From positions 2,393,501-2,457,500 of the forward strand of contig NZ_CP094380.1 of assembly GCF_022809775.1 (NCBI RefSeq): a DNA stretch of 64,000 bases. Reading direction: 5' to 3'. Positions within the stretch are counted from its first letter, which is position 1. Every line of letters starts with the position of its first letter. The notes below the pieces were generated by a model. The model saw only the letters and a list, made by a program, of their open reading frames with translations, did not search any database and had not been told where the DNA came from. The DNA comes from Pseudodesulfovibrio tunisiensis. GTDB taxonomy: Bacteria > Desulfobacterota > Desulfovibrionia > Desulfovibrionales > Desulfovibrionaceae. Shown here in pieces: positions 27,724 to 36,004 of this stretch. The translations under genes and the position numbers were made by a program.

Positions 27724-29106
27724 ATGTCGCACTATCCCAACCAGCAATGGATCAAGCCGTGGTCACGCCGCGACTTTCTCAAGGCTGCCGGCCTCGGCAC
27801 ACTGGCCGTGGCAGCGGGCTGCGCCAAGAACCCGGTCACGGGCGAAAGCCAGATCATGCTCATGTCCGAGGCCGAGGAGATACAGGTGGACAGGAAGCAG
27901 TCCCCGCACCAGTTTTCCGCGGATTACGGGGCAGTGCAGGACACGGCCCTGAACCAGTACATCACGGACGTGGGCACGGGACTGGCCTCGAAATCGCACA
28001 GGCCGGACATGCCCTATTCCTTCCGGTGCCTGAACGCCACGTACGTCAATGCCTATGCGTTTCCGGGCGGCAGCATCGGCGCCACGCGGTCCATCATGCT
28101 GGAGCTGGACAATGAAGCCGAGCTGGCCGGACTGCTGGGCCACGAAATCGGACACGTCAATGCCCGGCACACGGCCTCGCGCATGAGCAAGGCGGCCATG
28201 GTCTCCATGGTGGCGGGCGTGGGCGTGGCTGCCGTGGGCATTGCCAGCAGGGAACTCGCGCCCCTTGCCGCCGGACTGGGCAGCATCGGCGCAGGCGCGC
28301 TGCTGGCCCACTACAGCCGGGACGACGAGCGGCAGGCCGATTCCCTTGGCATGGAATACATGACCCGGGCCGAATACAATCCCGACGGCATGGTCGGACT
28401 CATGGACATGCTCAACGAACAGCACGACCAGAAGCCGAGCGCGGTACAGATGATGTTCGCCACCCACCCCATGAGCAGCGAACGGCTGGCCACGGCCCGC
28501 CAAAGCGTGACCACGAAATACGCATCCTCGTCCGAATATCTGGTGTACCGGGAGCGGTACATGGACAACACTGCGTCCCTGCGAAAGATCAAGCCGGCCA
28601 TAGACAGCATGCAGGAAGGCGAGAAATGCATGGGGCAGCAGAAGTTCGGGGATGCGGAAACCAGCTTCGAAAAGGCGCTCAAGGCTGCGCCCACCGACTA
28701 TGCAGGCCTGCTCATGATGGCCAAATGCCAGCTTGCGCAGAACAGGCCGGAAAAGGCCCAGCCCTACACGGACAAGGCCAAGGCCGTATATCCGACCGAA
28801 CCGCAGGCGCGCCAGCTCGCCGGGCTGGTCCAGTTGCGGGAGAAGAAATACGAGGCCGCGCTTGCGGACCTGAACGTCTATGAACAATCCCTGCCCGGAA
28901 ACCCCCTGACCATCTTTCTCAAGGGACTCTCCCAGGAAGGCATGTCCCACTTCGATCAGGCTGCGCGGGAATACTACCGCTTTCTCCAGCAGGTGAATCA
29001 GGGCAACGAGGCCAAGTACGCCTATGGCCGCCTCGTGCAGTGGGGCTACATCAAGTCCGCCAGCAAGTACCCGGTTCCCGATCCGTTCGCCGGACCGTAC
29101 TGCTGA
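27724..29106 (+). CDS. M48-family metalloprotease, Tat-exported lipoprotein with TPR-like tail
   Basis: A 460-residue predicted periplasmic/outer-membrane protease related to BepA/LoiP. The N-terminus has a twin-arginine motif (SRRDFLKAA) and a lipobox VAAGC at Cys33. The zinc site is HEIGH (residues 140-144), with the downstream ligand Glu202 in DERQAD. Residues about 305-460 look like TPR repeats (EGEKCMGQQKFGDAETSFEKA). The frame is open upstream from 27544, but ATG 27724 places the Tat signal at the N-terminus. The likely role is quality control of envelope proteins. Confidence 0.92.
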   Translation: MSHYPNQQWIKPWSRRDFLKAAGLGTLAVAAGCAKNPVTGESQIMLMSEAEEIQVDRKQSPHQFSADYGAVQDTALNQYITDVGTGLASKSHRPDMPYSFRCLNATYVNAYAFPGGSIGATRSIMLELDNEAELAGLLGHEIGHVNARHTASRMSKAAMVSMVAGVGVAAVGIASRELAPLAAGLGSIGAGALLAHYSRDDERQADSLGMEYMTRAEYNPDGMVGLMDMLNEQHDQKPSAVQMMFATHPMSSERLATARQSVTTKYASSSEYLVYRERYMDNTASLRKIKPAIDSMQEGEKCMGQQKFGDAETSFEKALKAAPTDYAGLLMMAKCQLAQNRPEKAQPYTDKAKAVYPTEPQARQLAGLVQLREKKYEAALADLNVYEQSLPGNPLTIFLKGLSQEGMSHFDQAAREYYRFLQQVNQGNEAKYAYGRLVQWGYIKSASKYPVPDPFAGPYC

Positions 29107-29140
29107 TTTCCGCCACTGATCCGGCTTTCCCGGATTTTCC

Positions 29141-29177
29141 GCCGCGCCATCCCGACACCGGGGCTGCGCGGCTTTTT
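29141..29177 (+). terminator. Terminator after the M48 protease gene
   Basis: Stem GCCGCGC (29141-29147) with GCGCGGC (29166-29172) and TTTTT after it on the plus strand. Confidence 0.8.
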
Positions 29178-29179
29178 CT

Positions 29180-30421
29180 TCAGTAGATCAGGGGAAGCAT
29201 CATCCCGAGCCAGAAGGTGATGACCACGGCGCAGGCAAGGTTGAGCAGGAACCCGAGCCCGAGCATGGTGCGCAGGGATGCGCCCTGCATCTCGCCGAAG
29301 GCAAGGGCATTGGCCGGTGTGGCAATGGGCGTCATGAACGCGCAGGTCGAGGCGATGGACACCCCGATCATGACCGGCAGCGGGTCCATGCCATGGGCCT
29401 GTGCCGCATAGAATCCGATGGTGAAGAACGCGGCCACCACTGCGGTGTTGGAAAGCGCCTCGGTCAGAAAGATCACGGCCAGCACCACCAGCAGAAACAG
29501 GACCGGGCCGGGCATGGTGTTTTGAAGCAGGGTTGCGGCAAGCTCGGCTGCCCGGGCGTCCAGATGCAGAAGCTTCACCGCGGCAAAGATCACGGCCAGA
29601 GCCAGAATGAAGATCAGTCCCCGGCGCGGCACGCCCCGAAGCATGTCCGAAGGCGCAAGCAGCGGCCCCTGTCCGTAGGGCGAGGCCGGAGCCGGACGCA
29701 GGAACACCAGATAGAGAAACAGGCCGGAAAACCCGAGACAGGCCAACGGGGACACATCCGCAAATCCGGGCAGCACGGCGCGAAGCACGGCCTCCAGAAT
29801 CCAGAATCCCATGTAGAACCAGAACAGGGCCGCACCATAACGCTGACGGCGGGTGACCGGCTCCCGATCAAGGCCGGGCAGGGACACGGACCGGCCCCGG
29901 GCCTCGGCAGGCAGACCGAGACAGGCCACGCCCCACGCAATGAATGCGAGCATGGCGACCAGCGGCACGGACCAGAGAAACCAGTTGAAGAAGTTGATGA
30001 GATCGCGACCCGGCACCTGAAAGAAATCCAGTGCGCCGATCAGGATGGCATTGGCCGGAGACCCGATCATGGACCCCATGCCCCCAAGCTGTGCGCCATA
30101 GATGGCCGCAAGCATGAGCACCGTGGTCATGCCGGGCACGCCCTGCCGGGCAAACCCGTTGTCCAGCCGACGCAGGATGGGCAGCAGGGTGAGCACGGTG
30201 ATGGCGTTGGGAATGAACGAGGACAGCGCGGTCGCCGCACCGATGATGTAGAGCAGCAGCACGGATGCACGGCCATGGCTGCGGCGCAGACTCCAGTTCA
30301 CGAACGCATCCGTGAGCCGGGTCGCGGCCATGAGCCGGAACACCAGATACCCGCCCGCAAAAAGCAGAATCAGGGGCAGCCTGTGCCAGAGATAGTCGGC
30401 CATGCCACCGAATGCGTCCAA
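29180..30421 (-). CDS. SLC13/DASS-family (sodium-coupled anion) permease
   Basis: A 413-residue polytopic inner-membrane protein with roughly 10-12 helices. The two halves carry the family's repeated loops: SSFIPNAITVLTLLP in the first and TEALSNTAVVAAFF plus TPIATPANALAFG in the second, positions where DASS members bind sodium and substrate. Relatives transport sulfate, dicarboxylates or similar anions; the substrate is unresolved. The start is TTG at 30421, supported by AAAGGAG six bases upstream; an internal ATG at 30403 has no such site. Repeat array A lies directly upstream. Confidence 0.9.
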   Translation of the reverse strand: MDAFGGMADYLWHRLPLILLFAGGYLVFRLMAATRLTDAFVNWSLRRSHGRASVLLLYIIGAATALSSFIPNAITVLTLLPILRRLDNGFARQGVPGMTTVLMLAAIYGAQLGGMGSMIGSPANAILIGALDFFQVPGRDLINFFNWFLWSVPLVAMLAFIAWGVACLGLPAEARGRSVSLPGLDREPVTRRQRYGAALFWFYMGFWILEAVLRAVLPGFADVSPLACLGFSGLFLYLVFLRPAPASPYGQGPLLAPSDMLRGVPRRGLIFILALAVIFAAVKLLHLDARAAELAATLLQNTMPGPVLFLLVVLAVIFLTEALSNTAVVAAFFTIGFYAAQAHGMDPLPVMIGVSIASTCAFMTPIATPANALAFGEMQGASLRTMLGLGFLLNLACAVVITFWLGMMLPLIY

Positions 30422-30540
30422 GAAAGGCTCCTTTGCCGTTGTTCACCGGGCTTGCGAAACGCGACCCCACGTTCCGGCAATGAAACGGTTTCGGGCTGGA
30501 ATGTCAACAGCTTCCCCTCAACCGCTCCCGGAAAATCCGG

Positions 30541-30907
30541 CTGCTCAAAAAGGACGGGATGCAAGGCGCAAGGAAAAGACAGGATCGACGCGTATTCAAA
30601 TACGCGAGAGTCTGCCTTTTCCGCAGCAACGCAGCAGACCGTCATTTTTCAACAAAAGATCAGACTGCTCAAAAAGGACGGGATGCAAGGCGCAAGGAAA
30701 AGACAGGATCGACGCGTATTCCGATACGCGAGAGTCTGCCTTTTCCGCAGCAACGCAGCAGACCGTCATTTTTCAACAAAAGATCAGGCTGTTCAAAAAG
30801 GACGGGATGCAAGGCGCAAGGGAAAGGCAGGATCGACGCGTATTCCGATACGCGAGAGTCTGCCTTTTCCGCAGCAACGCAGCAGATCGTCATTTTTCAA
30901 CAGCCTG
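30541..30907. repeat. Repeat array A: three tandem 124-bp palindromic elements
   Basis: Copies start at 30541, 30665 and 30789 (period 124). Each copy nests several dyads: terminal CTGTTCAAAAAGGACGGG against CCGTCATTTTTCAACAG, an inner GGAAAAGACAG (GGGAAAGGCAG in copy 3) against CTGCCTTTTCC, and a core GCGTATTCCGATACGC (copy 1 has GCGTATTCAAATACGC). Copy 3 is bounded by CAGGCTGTTCAAAAA (from 30785) and TTTTTCAACAGCCTG (to 30907), i.e. imperfect terminal inverted repeats. It fills the gap 30422-30889. The right end overlaps the last codons and stop of the EAL gene. No transposase is encoded. Confidence 0.95.
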
Positions 30908-32140
30908 CATCTCCATGCAGAGCACGAAACGCAACCCCTCCTTGTTGTAGAAGGGCCGACTGAGCAGATGGCACTGCTCCCCGGTGAACGGGGATGCAAA
31001 CGGCGGGGTCACGAATTTTTCGTAGCCCATGTCCAGATGGAGGAAATAATCCTGCACCGCGTGGTCCACGCCCTTTTCCGAGCCGAGCAGCTTGCACATG
31101 TCCACGGCGTCGTCATGGCGGCAATGGCGGTGGATGCGGTCCGTGACCTGTTCCCCGGTTTCGTCGAGCACGAACAGGGAAATCGCATGATCGCACGAAC
31201 GCAGCACGGTCGCGCCCACGGCCTCGAAACGATGCTCCGGGCAGGAGGCAAGCCGGGCACAGGCCGAAGCCACGGTCTTGAACGCGGCATCGAACCGCTC
31301 CTTCCTGCGCCGCACCTGCTGCCGCCGGGTCTTCTTGTACTTGTCGTAGGTATAGGCGATCTTGCCCAGAAACATTCTGGCCGGATCATTGCCCACGGCA
31401 GAGTCGTCCTTGGTATAGTAGTAGCCCTGCTGAAGGGTGACCCCGGCGTTGAGCAGTCGAAGGGAGTCGGCCTCGGTCTCCACGTTCTGCGCCACCAGAA
31501 TGGTCCCGACCCGGTCCGCGATCCGACGCACATTCTCCAGAGCCCAGCCCGAAAAGCCGGTGCGTTGGTCCTCGGCAAAAAAGGTCTGGTTGAGCTTGAA
31601 GAAATCCGGCCGGATGTCCGTGATGCACCGGGCATGAAACTGACCCACGCCCGCATTGTCAATGCCGATGCGAAACCCCTTGGCCCGGTAGAGTTCCGCA
31701 AACAGGGCCAGCAGCGGCTTGTCGCTGTGGGCCATGTTGCACTCGATGACCACGTTTTCCGGGGCCACGCCCGCCTTCCTTGCCTGCTCGGCCAGATGAT
31801 CCGACCCGGCTTCCACATGCGGCAGGATGTCCGCATTCACGTTCAGGAACAGGAGCATCTTGCGGTGTCGGGTGAAGATCGGCTTGAACTGGTCCAGCGC
31901 ACACCCTCGGCACGCCCTGTCCACGGCCACCTTGGTGCCGGGGCTGAGGTCACGATGAAACAGTGCGGATGCGTCCAGCAGGCACGCCTTTCCGTTCCCG
32001 CCCCGGGAAAAGGACTCGAACCCGACGATGGAGCGGGTGGGAATGGAAACCACGGGCTGGAAATAGGTGTGGATGGCTCCGGATTCGAGGCTGCGGAGCA
32101 CTTCCGGTTCATTCACTGCGGGCACAGACCCATCGGCCAT
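30890..32140 (-). CDS. Degenerate EAL-domain protein with C-terminal sensor-like domain
   Basis: A 416-residue soluble protein. An EAL fold spans about residues 1-245 (IHTYFQPVVSIPTRSIVGFE, LFLNVNADIL, VETEADSLRLLNAGVTLQQG). Catalytic positions are altered: GFESFSRG replaces the EAL-xR motif, IECNMAHS replaces the LEITE-type motif and IDNAGVGQF replaces DDFGTGYS. It is therefore probably not a phosphodiesterase. The C-terminal 165 residues, after a basic stretch (KKTRRQQVRRRKERF), resemble a small-molecule sensor fold seen behind some EAL domains. The final codons QAVEK-stop lie inside the terminal repeat of array A. Confidence 0.85.
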   Translation of the reverse strand: MADGSVPAVNEPEVLRSLESGAIHTYFQPVVSIPTRSIVGFESFSRGGNGKACLLDASALFHRDLSPGTKVAVDRACRGCALDQFKPIFTRHRKMLLFLNVNADILPHVEAGSDHLAEQARKAGVAPENVVIECNMAHSDKPLLALFAELYRAKGFRIGIDNAGVGQFHARCITDIRPDFFKLNQTFFAEDQRTGFSGWALENVRRIADRVGTILVAQNVETEADSLRLLNAGVTLQQGYYYTKDDSAVGNDPARMFLGKIAYTYDKYKKTRRQQVRRRKERFDAAFKTVASACARLASCPEHRFEAVGATVLRSCDHAISLFVLDETGEQVTDRIHRHCRHDDAVDMCKLLGSEKGVDHAVQDYFLHLDMGYEKFVTPPFASPFTGEQCHLLSRPFYNKEGLRFVLCMEMQAVEK

Positions 32141-32300
32141 GGCGCACCCCCTGCGTTGAAAAGCCGTCCTTGCAAGATGAAAAAGGCCCCGCCTGCCCTG
32201 CGGGACGTCCCGTCAATTTCGAGAATGTTTCCCATAACGCCCGTACAGGAACCGGTCAATGGGGGATTTTCCCATCCGTGCCCCACCCGGAACCGCCTGT

Positions 32301-32328
32301 TTTCAACCGGACCGAAACACGCTATACC
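32301..32328 (+). promoter_or_regulatory. Candidate promoter for dnaE
   Basis: TTTCAA (32301-32306), a 16-base spacer and TATACC (32323-32328), 33 bases before the dnaE ATG. Boxes are only partly consensus. A GC-rich dyad also lies in the divergent gap 32141-32361. Confidence 0.35.
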
Positions 32329-32361
32329 TGACATCTTCCAAAGACTTCCAACGGGGGCATC

Positions 32362-35300
32362 ATGTCCGAATTCGTTCATCTTCACGTCCATACGGACTAC
32401 AGTCTGCTCGACGGCGCAATCCGCATCGGCGACCTGCTCAACCGGGCCAAGGACCTGGGCATGCCGGCCGTGGCCATCACGGACCACGGCACCATGTTCG
32501 GGGCCGTGAACTTCTATGCGGCCGCCATGGAAATGGGCATCAAGCCCATCATCGGATGCGAGGTGTATGTTGCGCCGGGCGACATCGACGATGAAAAGGC
32601 CCATGAATCCAAAAAGGCCAAGAGCGGATTCCACCTCGTGCTGCTGGCCAAGAACCAGCGCGGCTACAAGAACCTGCTCAAGCTGGTTTCCCTGGGCTGC
32701 CTCGAAGGCTTCTACTACAAGCCCCGCGTTTCCAAATACCTGCTGAACAAGTATTCCGAAGGCCTCATCGCCCTGTCCGCGTGTCTGGCGGGCGAAGTGC
32801 CCCGCGTGCTCATGAACGAGGGGCTGGATGCGGGCGTGGAAATGGCCCGCACCTATGCGGACATCTTCCCGGGCAACTTCTATCTGGAACTCCAGTCCAA
32901 CGGCATCGGCAAGCAGGAGCGGCTGAACGACCTGCTCATCCAGTGCGCGGAACGGACCGACCTGCCGCTGGTGGCCACCAACGACTGCCACTACCTGACC
33001 GCGGACGACTACGAGGCGCATGACCTCCTGCTCTGCATCCAGACCCAGACCACGGTGGACTCGGAAAAACGGTTCCGCATGGAAACCAGGGAACTGTATT
33101 TCAAGACGCAGGAGGAGATGGAGCGCGCGTTTGCCCATGTGCCCGAAGCCATTGCCAACACCCAGCGCATTGCCGAACAGTGCAATCTCGAAATCGAGAT
33201 GGGCAACTACTACTTCCCGGTCTACGAGCTGCCCGAGGGCGTGTCTCTGGAGGAGGAGTTCGAGAACCTGTGCCGCAACGGCCTGCAGAAGCGGCTGGAC
33301 AACCTCACCTACGAGGTGGACGAAAAGAAATACTGGGATCGGCTGGACTACGAACTGGGCGTCATCAAGGAGATGGGCTTCCCAGCCTACTTCCTGATCG
33401 TGCAGGACTTCATCAACTGGGCCAAGGACAACCGCATTCCGGTGGGGCCGGGCCGTGGCTCGGCAGCCGGGTCCATCGTGGCCTGGTCCATGAAGATCAC
33501 CAACCTCGACCCCCTGCCGTACGATCTGCTGTTCGAACGCTTCCTGAACGTGGAACGCGTGTCCATGCCCGATATCGACGTGGACTTCTGCGAACGCCGC
33601 CGTCTGGAGGTGGTGCAGTACTGCGCGCGCAAGTACGGGCACGACCACGTGGCCCAGATCACCACGCACGGTACCATGAAGGCCAAGGCGGTCATCAAGG
33701 ACGTGGGCCGCGCCATGGGCATGACCTTTGGCGAGACCGACCGCATTGCCAAGCTCATCCCGGACGATCCTGCACTCATGGGCAAGCTCCTTGGCGTGGA
33801 CAAGGCCAAGATCAACGTGCCCAACGCGGTCAAGGGCGTGGTCGAACTCCAGCAGATGGTGGACGCGGACCCCAAGATCGCCAAACTCATCGACATTTCC
33901 ACACGACTCGAGGGCATTGCCCGGCACGCGTCCACCCACGCGGCCGGCGTGGTGATCTCGGACAAGCCCATGGTCGAATATCTTCCTCTGTACAAGGGGA
34001 AGAAGGGCGAAATCGTGACCCAGTACGACATGAAGAAGGTCGAAAAGGTCGGCCTGATCAAGTTCGACTTTCTGGGTCTCAGAACCATGACCGTGATCGA
34101 GGACTGTCTGGACATCATCCGCGAGCAGGGCAAGAAGGCCCCGGACCTCGACACGCTGGCGCTGGACGATCCCGAGACCTATTCGGTGTTTGCGCGCGGC
34201 GACACGGACGGCGTGTTCCAGGTGGAATCCTCGGGCATGCGCAAGTATCTCCGGATGCTGCGGCCCAACCGCTTCGAGGACCTCGTGGCCATGCTCGCCC
34301 TGTACCGCCCGGGTCCGCTGGGCATGGGCATGGTCGAGGAATTCATCAAGCGCAAGCACGGCGAGGTGGAAGTCTCCTACCCGCACCCGTCGCTGGAGGA
34401 GACGCTGGAATCCACCTACGGCGTCATGGTCTATCAGGAACAGGTCATGGCCACGGCCATGATCGTGGCCAACTACTCGCTGGGCGAGGGCGACCTGCTC
34501 CGCCGGGCCATGGGCAAGAAGATTGCCGAGGAAATGGCCAAGCACCGCCAGCGTTTTCTGGAAGGCGCGCGGGAAAACAAGATCGACGACAAGACCGCGA
34601 ACAACATCTTCGACATCATGGAAAAGTTCGCGGCGTACGGCTTCAACAAGTCGCACTCCGCAGCCTATGCCCTGATCTCCTACTACACCGCGTACCTCAA
34701 GGCCCATTTCCCCGTGGAGTTCATGGCCGCGCTCATGAGCACGGAAATGAACAACACGGAAAAGATCATCATGTACGTGAACTCGTGCCGGGACATGGAC
34801 ATCAAGGTCAATCCGCCGAACATCAATCAGGGCATGGCCCGGTTCTCGGTGCGCGACGGAGAAATCCTGTATGCCATGGCCGCCATCAAGAACGTCGGCG
34901 AAGAGGCGATCAATGAAATCGCTGCCGAACGCGAGGAAAACGGCGAATTCCTGAACCTGTTCGATTTCTGCCAGCGCGTGAACCTGCGCCGCGTGACCAA
35001 GCGCGTCATGGAATCCCTGATCAAGGCCGGGGCCATGGACTGCTTCAAATGCACGCGCGCCGGATTGATCGAGGATCTGGAAAAGGCCGTGTCCATGGGC
35101 CAGAAAAAGGCCAAGGAAAAGGAATCCGGCATGCTCAACATGCTGGACATGCTGGGCAGCGAGGACGGCGAGGCCTCGGGCAACGCCGCCTGCCTCAGCC
35201 CGGAGACCTCCCATGCCGAGGAATACGAGGACCGGGTCAAGCTCCAGTTGGAAAAGGAGGTGCTCGGCTTCTTCCTGACCGGACATCCCCTGCTGGCCTA

Positions 35301-35910
35301 CCGTCAGGAGATGCAACGGTTGCGAACCACCACGCTGGAGCAGTGCAAGGACATTCCGGACGGCACCATCGTGCGCGTGGCCGTGATCATCCCGAGCTTC
35401 AAGCAGCACATCACCAAGAAGGGCGACCCCATGGCCTTTTGCGAGGCCGAAGACCTGACCTGCACCGGCGAGATCACCATGCTGCCCAACACCTACGAGG
35501 TGGCGCGCGACCTGCTCGGCGAGGACCGCGCCCTGCTGGTGGAGGGCAAGGTGGACAAGCGCGAGGACCCGAACGCGCCCGAAGGCGCACCCAAATCCGC
35601 CAAACTGCTGGCGGAAAAGGTCATGTATCTTGCGGACGCAGTGGCGGGCAGCGACAAGCCGGTTCCCCTGTGGATCGGCGAACGCAACGCCAATGAAAAG
35701 CATCTGGAGGCCCTGAAGGCCATCATGGGCAGATACCCGGGCAAGACCATGGTCAATCTGGGCGTGATCACCAGGGACTCCGTGATCACCCTGCAACTCG
35801 GCCACGGCTGGCGCGTGATGCCGTGCACGGACTTCTGGCGCGACATCGAAAAATGGCAGAACGGCGACGCAAGAATCATGCGCGACAAGGTCGAGACCGG
35901 AGAAGCGTAG
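32362..35910 (+). CDS. dnaE: DNA polymerase III alpha subunit
   Basis: Replicative polymerase catalytic subunit, 1182 residues, of normal DnaE length. It begins with the PHP domain (HLHVHTDYSLLDG and VAITDHGTMFG). The C-family polymerase core carries the catalytic aspartates in PDIDVDFCERR near residue 403, with PVGPGRGSAAGS just before and the nucleotide-binding region RFEDLVAMLALYRPGPLG near 640. It ends with the helix-hairpin-helix region (GFNKSHSAAYALISYYTAYL) and an OB fold at about 1000-1080. A single uninterrupted frame, followed by a strong hairpin terminator. Confidence 0.97.
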   Translation: MSEFVHLHVHTDYSLLDGAIRIGDLLNRAKDLGMPAVAITDHGTMFGAVNFYAAAMEMGIKPIIGCEVYVAPGDIDDEKAHESKKAKSGFHLVLLAKNQRGYKNLLKLVSLGCLEGFYYKPRVSKYLLNKYSEGLIALSACLAGEVPRVLMNEGLDAGVEMARTYADIFPGNFYLELQSNGIGKQERLNDLLIQCAERTDLPLVATNDCHYLTADDYEAHDLLLCIQTQTTVDSEKRFRMETRELYFKTQEEMERAFAHVPEAIANTQRIAEQCNLEIEMGNYYFPVYELPEGVSLEEEFENLCRNGLQKRLDNLTYEVDEKKYWDRLDYELGVIKEMGFPAYFLIVQDFINWAKDNRIPVGPGRGSAAGSIVAWSMKITNLDPLPYDLLFERFLNVERVSMPDIDVDFCERRRLEVVQYCARKYGHDHVAQITTHGTMKAKAVIKDVGRAMGMTFGETDRIAKLIPDDPALMGKLLGVDKAKINVPNAVKGVVELQQMVDADPKIAKLIDISTRLEGIARHASTHAAGVVISDKPMVEYLPLYKGKKGEIVTQYDMKKVEKVGLIKFDFLGLRTMTVIEDCLDIIREQGKKAPDLDTLALDDPETYSVFARGDTDGVFQVESSGMRKYLRMLRPNRFEDLVAMLALYRPGPLGMGMVEEFIKRKHGEVEVSYPHPSLEETLESTYGVMVYQEQVMATAMIVANYSLGEGDLLRRAMGKKIAEEMAKHRQRFLEGARENKIDDKTANNIFDIMEKFAAYGFNKSHSAAYALISYYTAYLKAHFPVEFMAALMSTEMNNTEKIIMYVNSCRDMDIKVNPPNINQGMARFSVRDGEILYAMAAIKNVGEEAINEIAAEREENGEFLNLFDFCQRVNLRRVTKRVMESLIKAGAMDCFKCTRAGLIEDLEKAVSMGQKKAKEKESGMLNMLDMLGSEDGEASGNAACLSPETSHAEEYEDRVKLQLEKEVLGFFLTGHPLLAYRQEMQRLRTTTLEQCKDIPDGTIVRVAVIIPSFKQHITKKGDPMAFCEAEDLTCTGEITMLPNTYEVARDLLGEDRALLVEGKVDKREDPNAPEGAPKSAKLLAEKVMYLADAVAGSDKPVPLWIGERNANEKHLEALKAIMGRYPGKTMVNLGVITRDSVITLQLGHGWRVMPCTDFWRDIEKWQNGDARIMRDKVETGEA

Positions 35911-35940
35911 GGCTCACGCAAATCACAAGCAGAAAGACGT

Positions 35941-35980
35941 CGAGGGCGACGCGGATAGCTATCCGCGTCGCCCTCGGCTT
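35941..35980. terminator. Hairpin terminator shared by convergent dnaE and fapA
   Basis: A 17-bp perfect stem (CGAGGGCGACGCGGATA and partner, 35941-35976) followed by GCTTTTG on the plus strand. A run of ten C (35996-36005) lies between the hairpin and the fapA stop codon. Confidence 0.85.
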
Positions 35981-36004
35981 TTGAAATATCGAAAGCCCCC
36001 CCCC

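Noticed and set aside
30402..30963. Open frames of 130-180 residues within repeat array A, with internal protein repeats
   Set aside because: Several frames on both strands are open only because the 124-base unit lacks stops in them; no start context and structure-driven DNA.
29393..32509. 1038-residue plus-strand frame across the permease, repeat array A and EAL genes
   Set aside because: Crosses repeats and two real minus-strand genes; composition is that of a shadow.
32113..35805. 1230-residue minus-strand frame opposite dnaE
   Set aside because: Antisense shadow of dnaE, very His/Val/Leu-rich, no motif.
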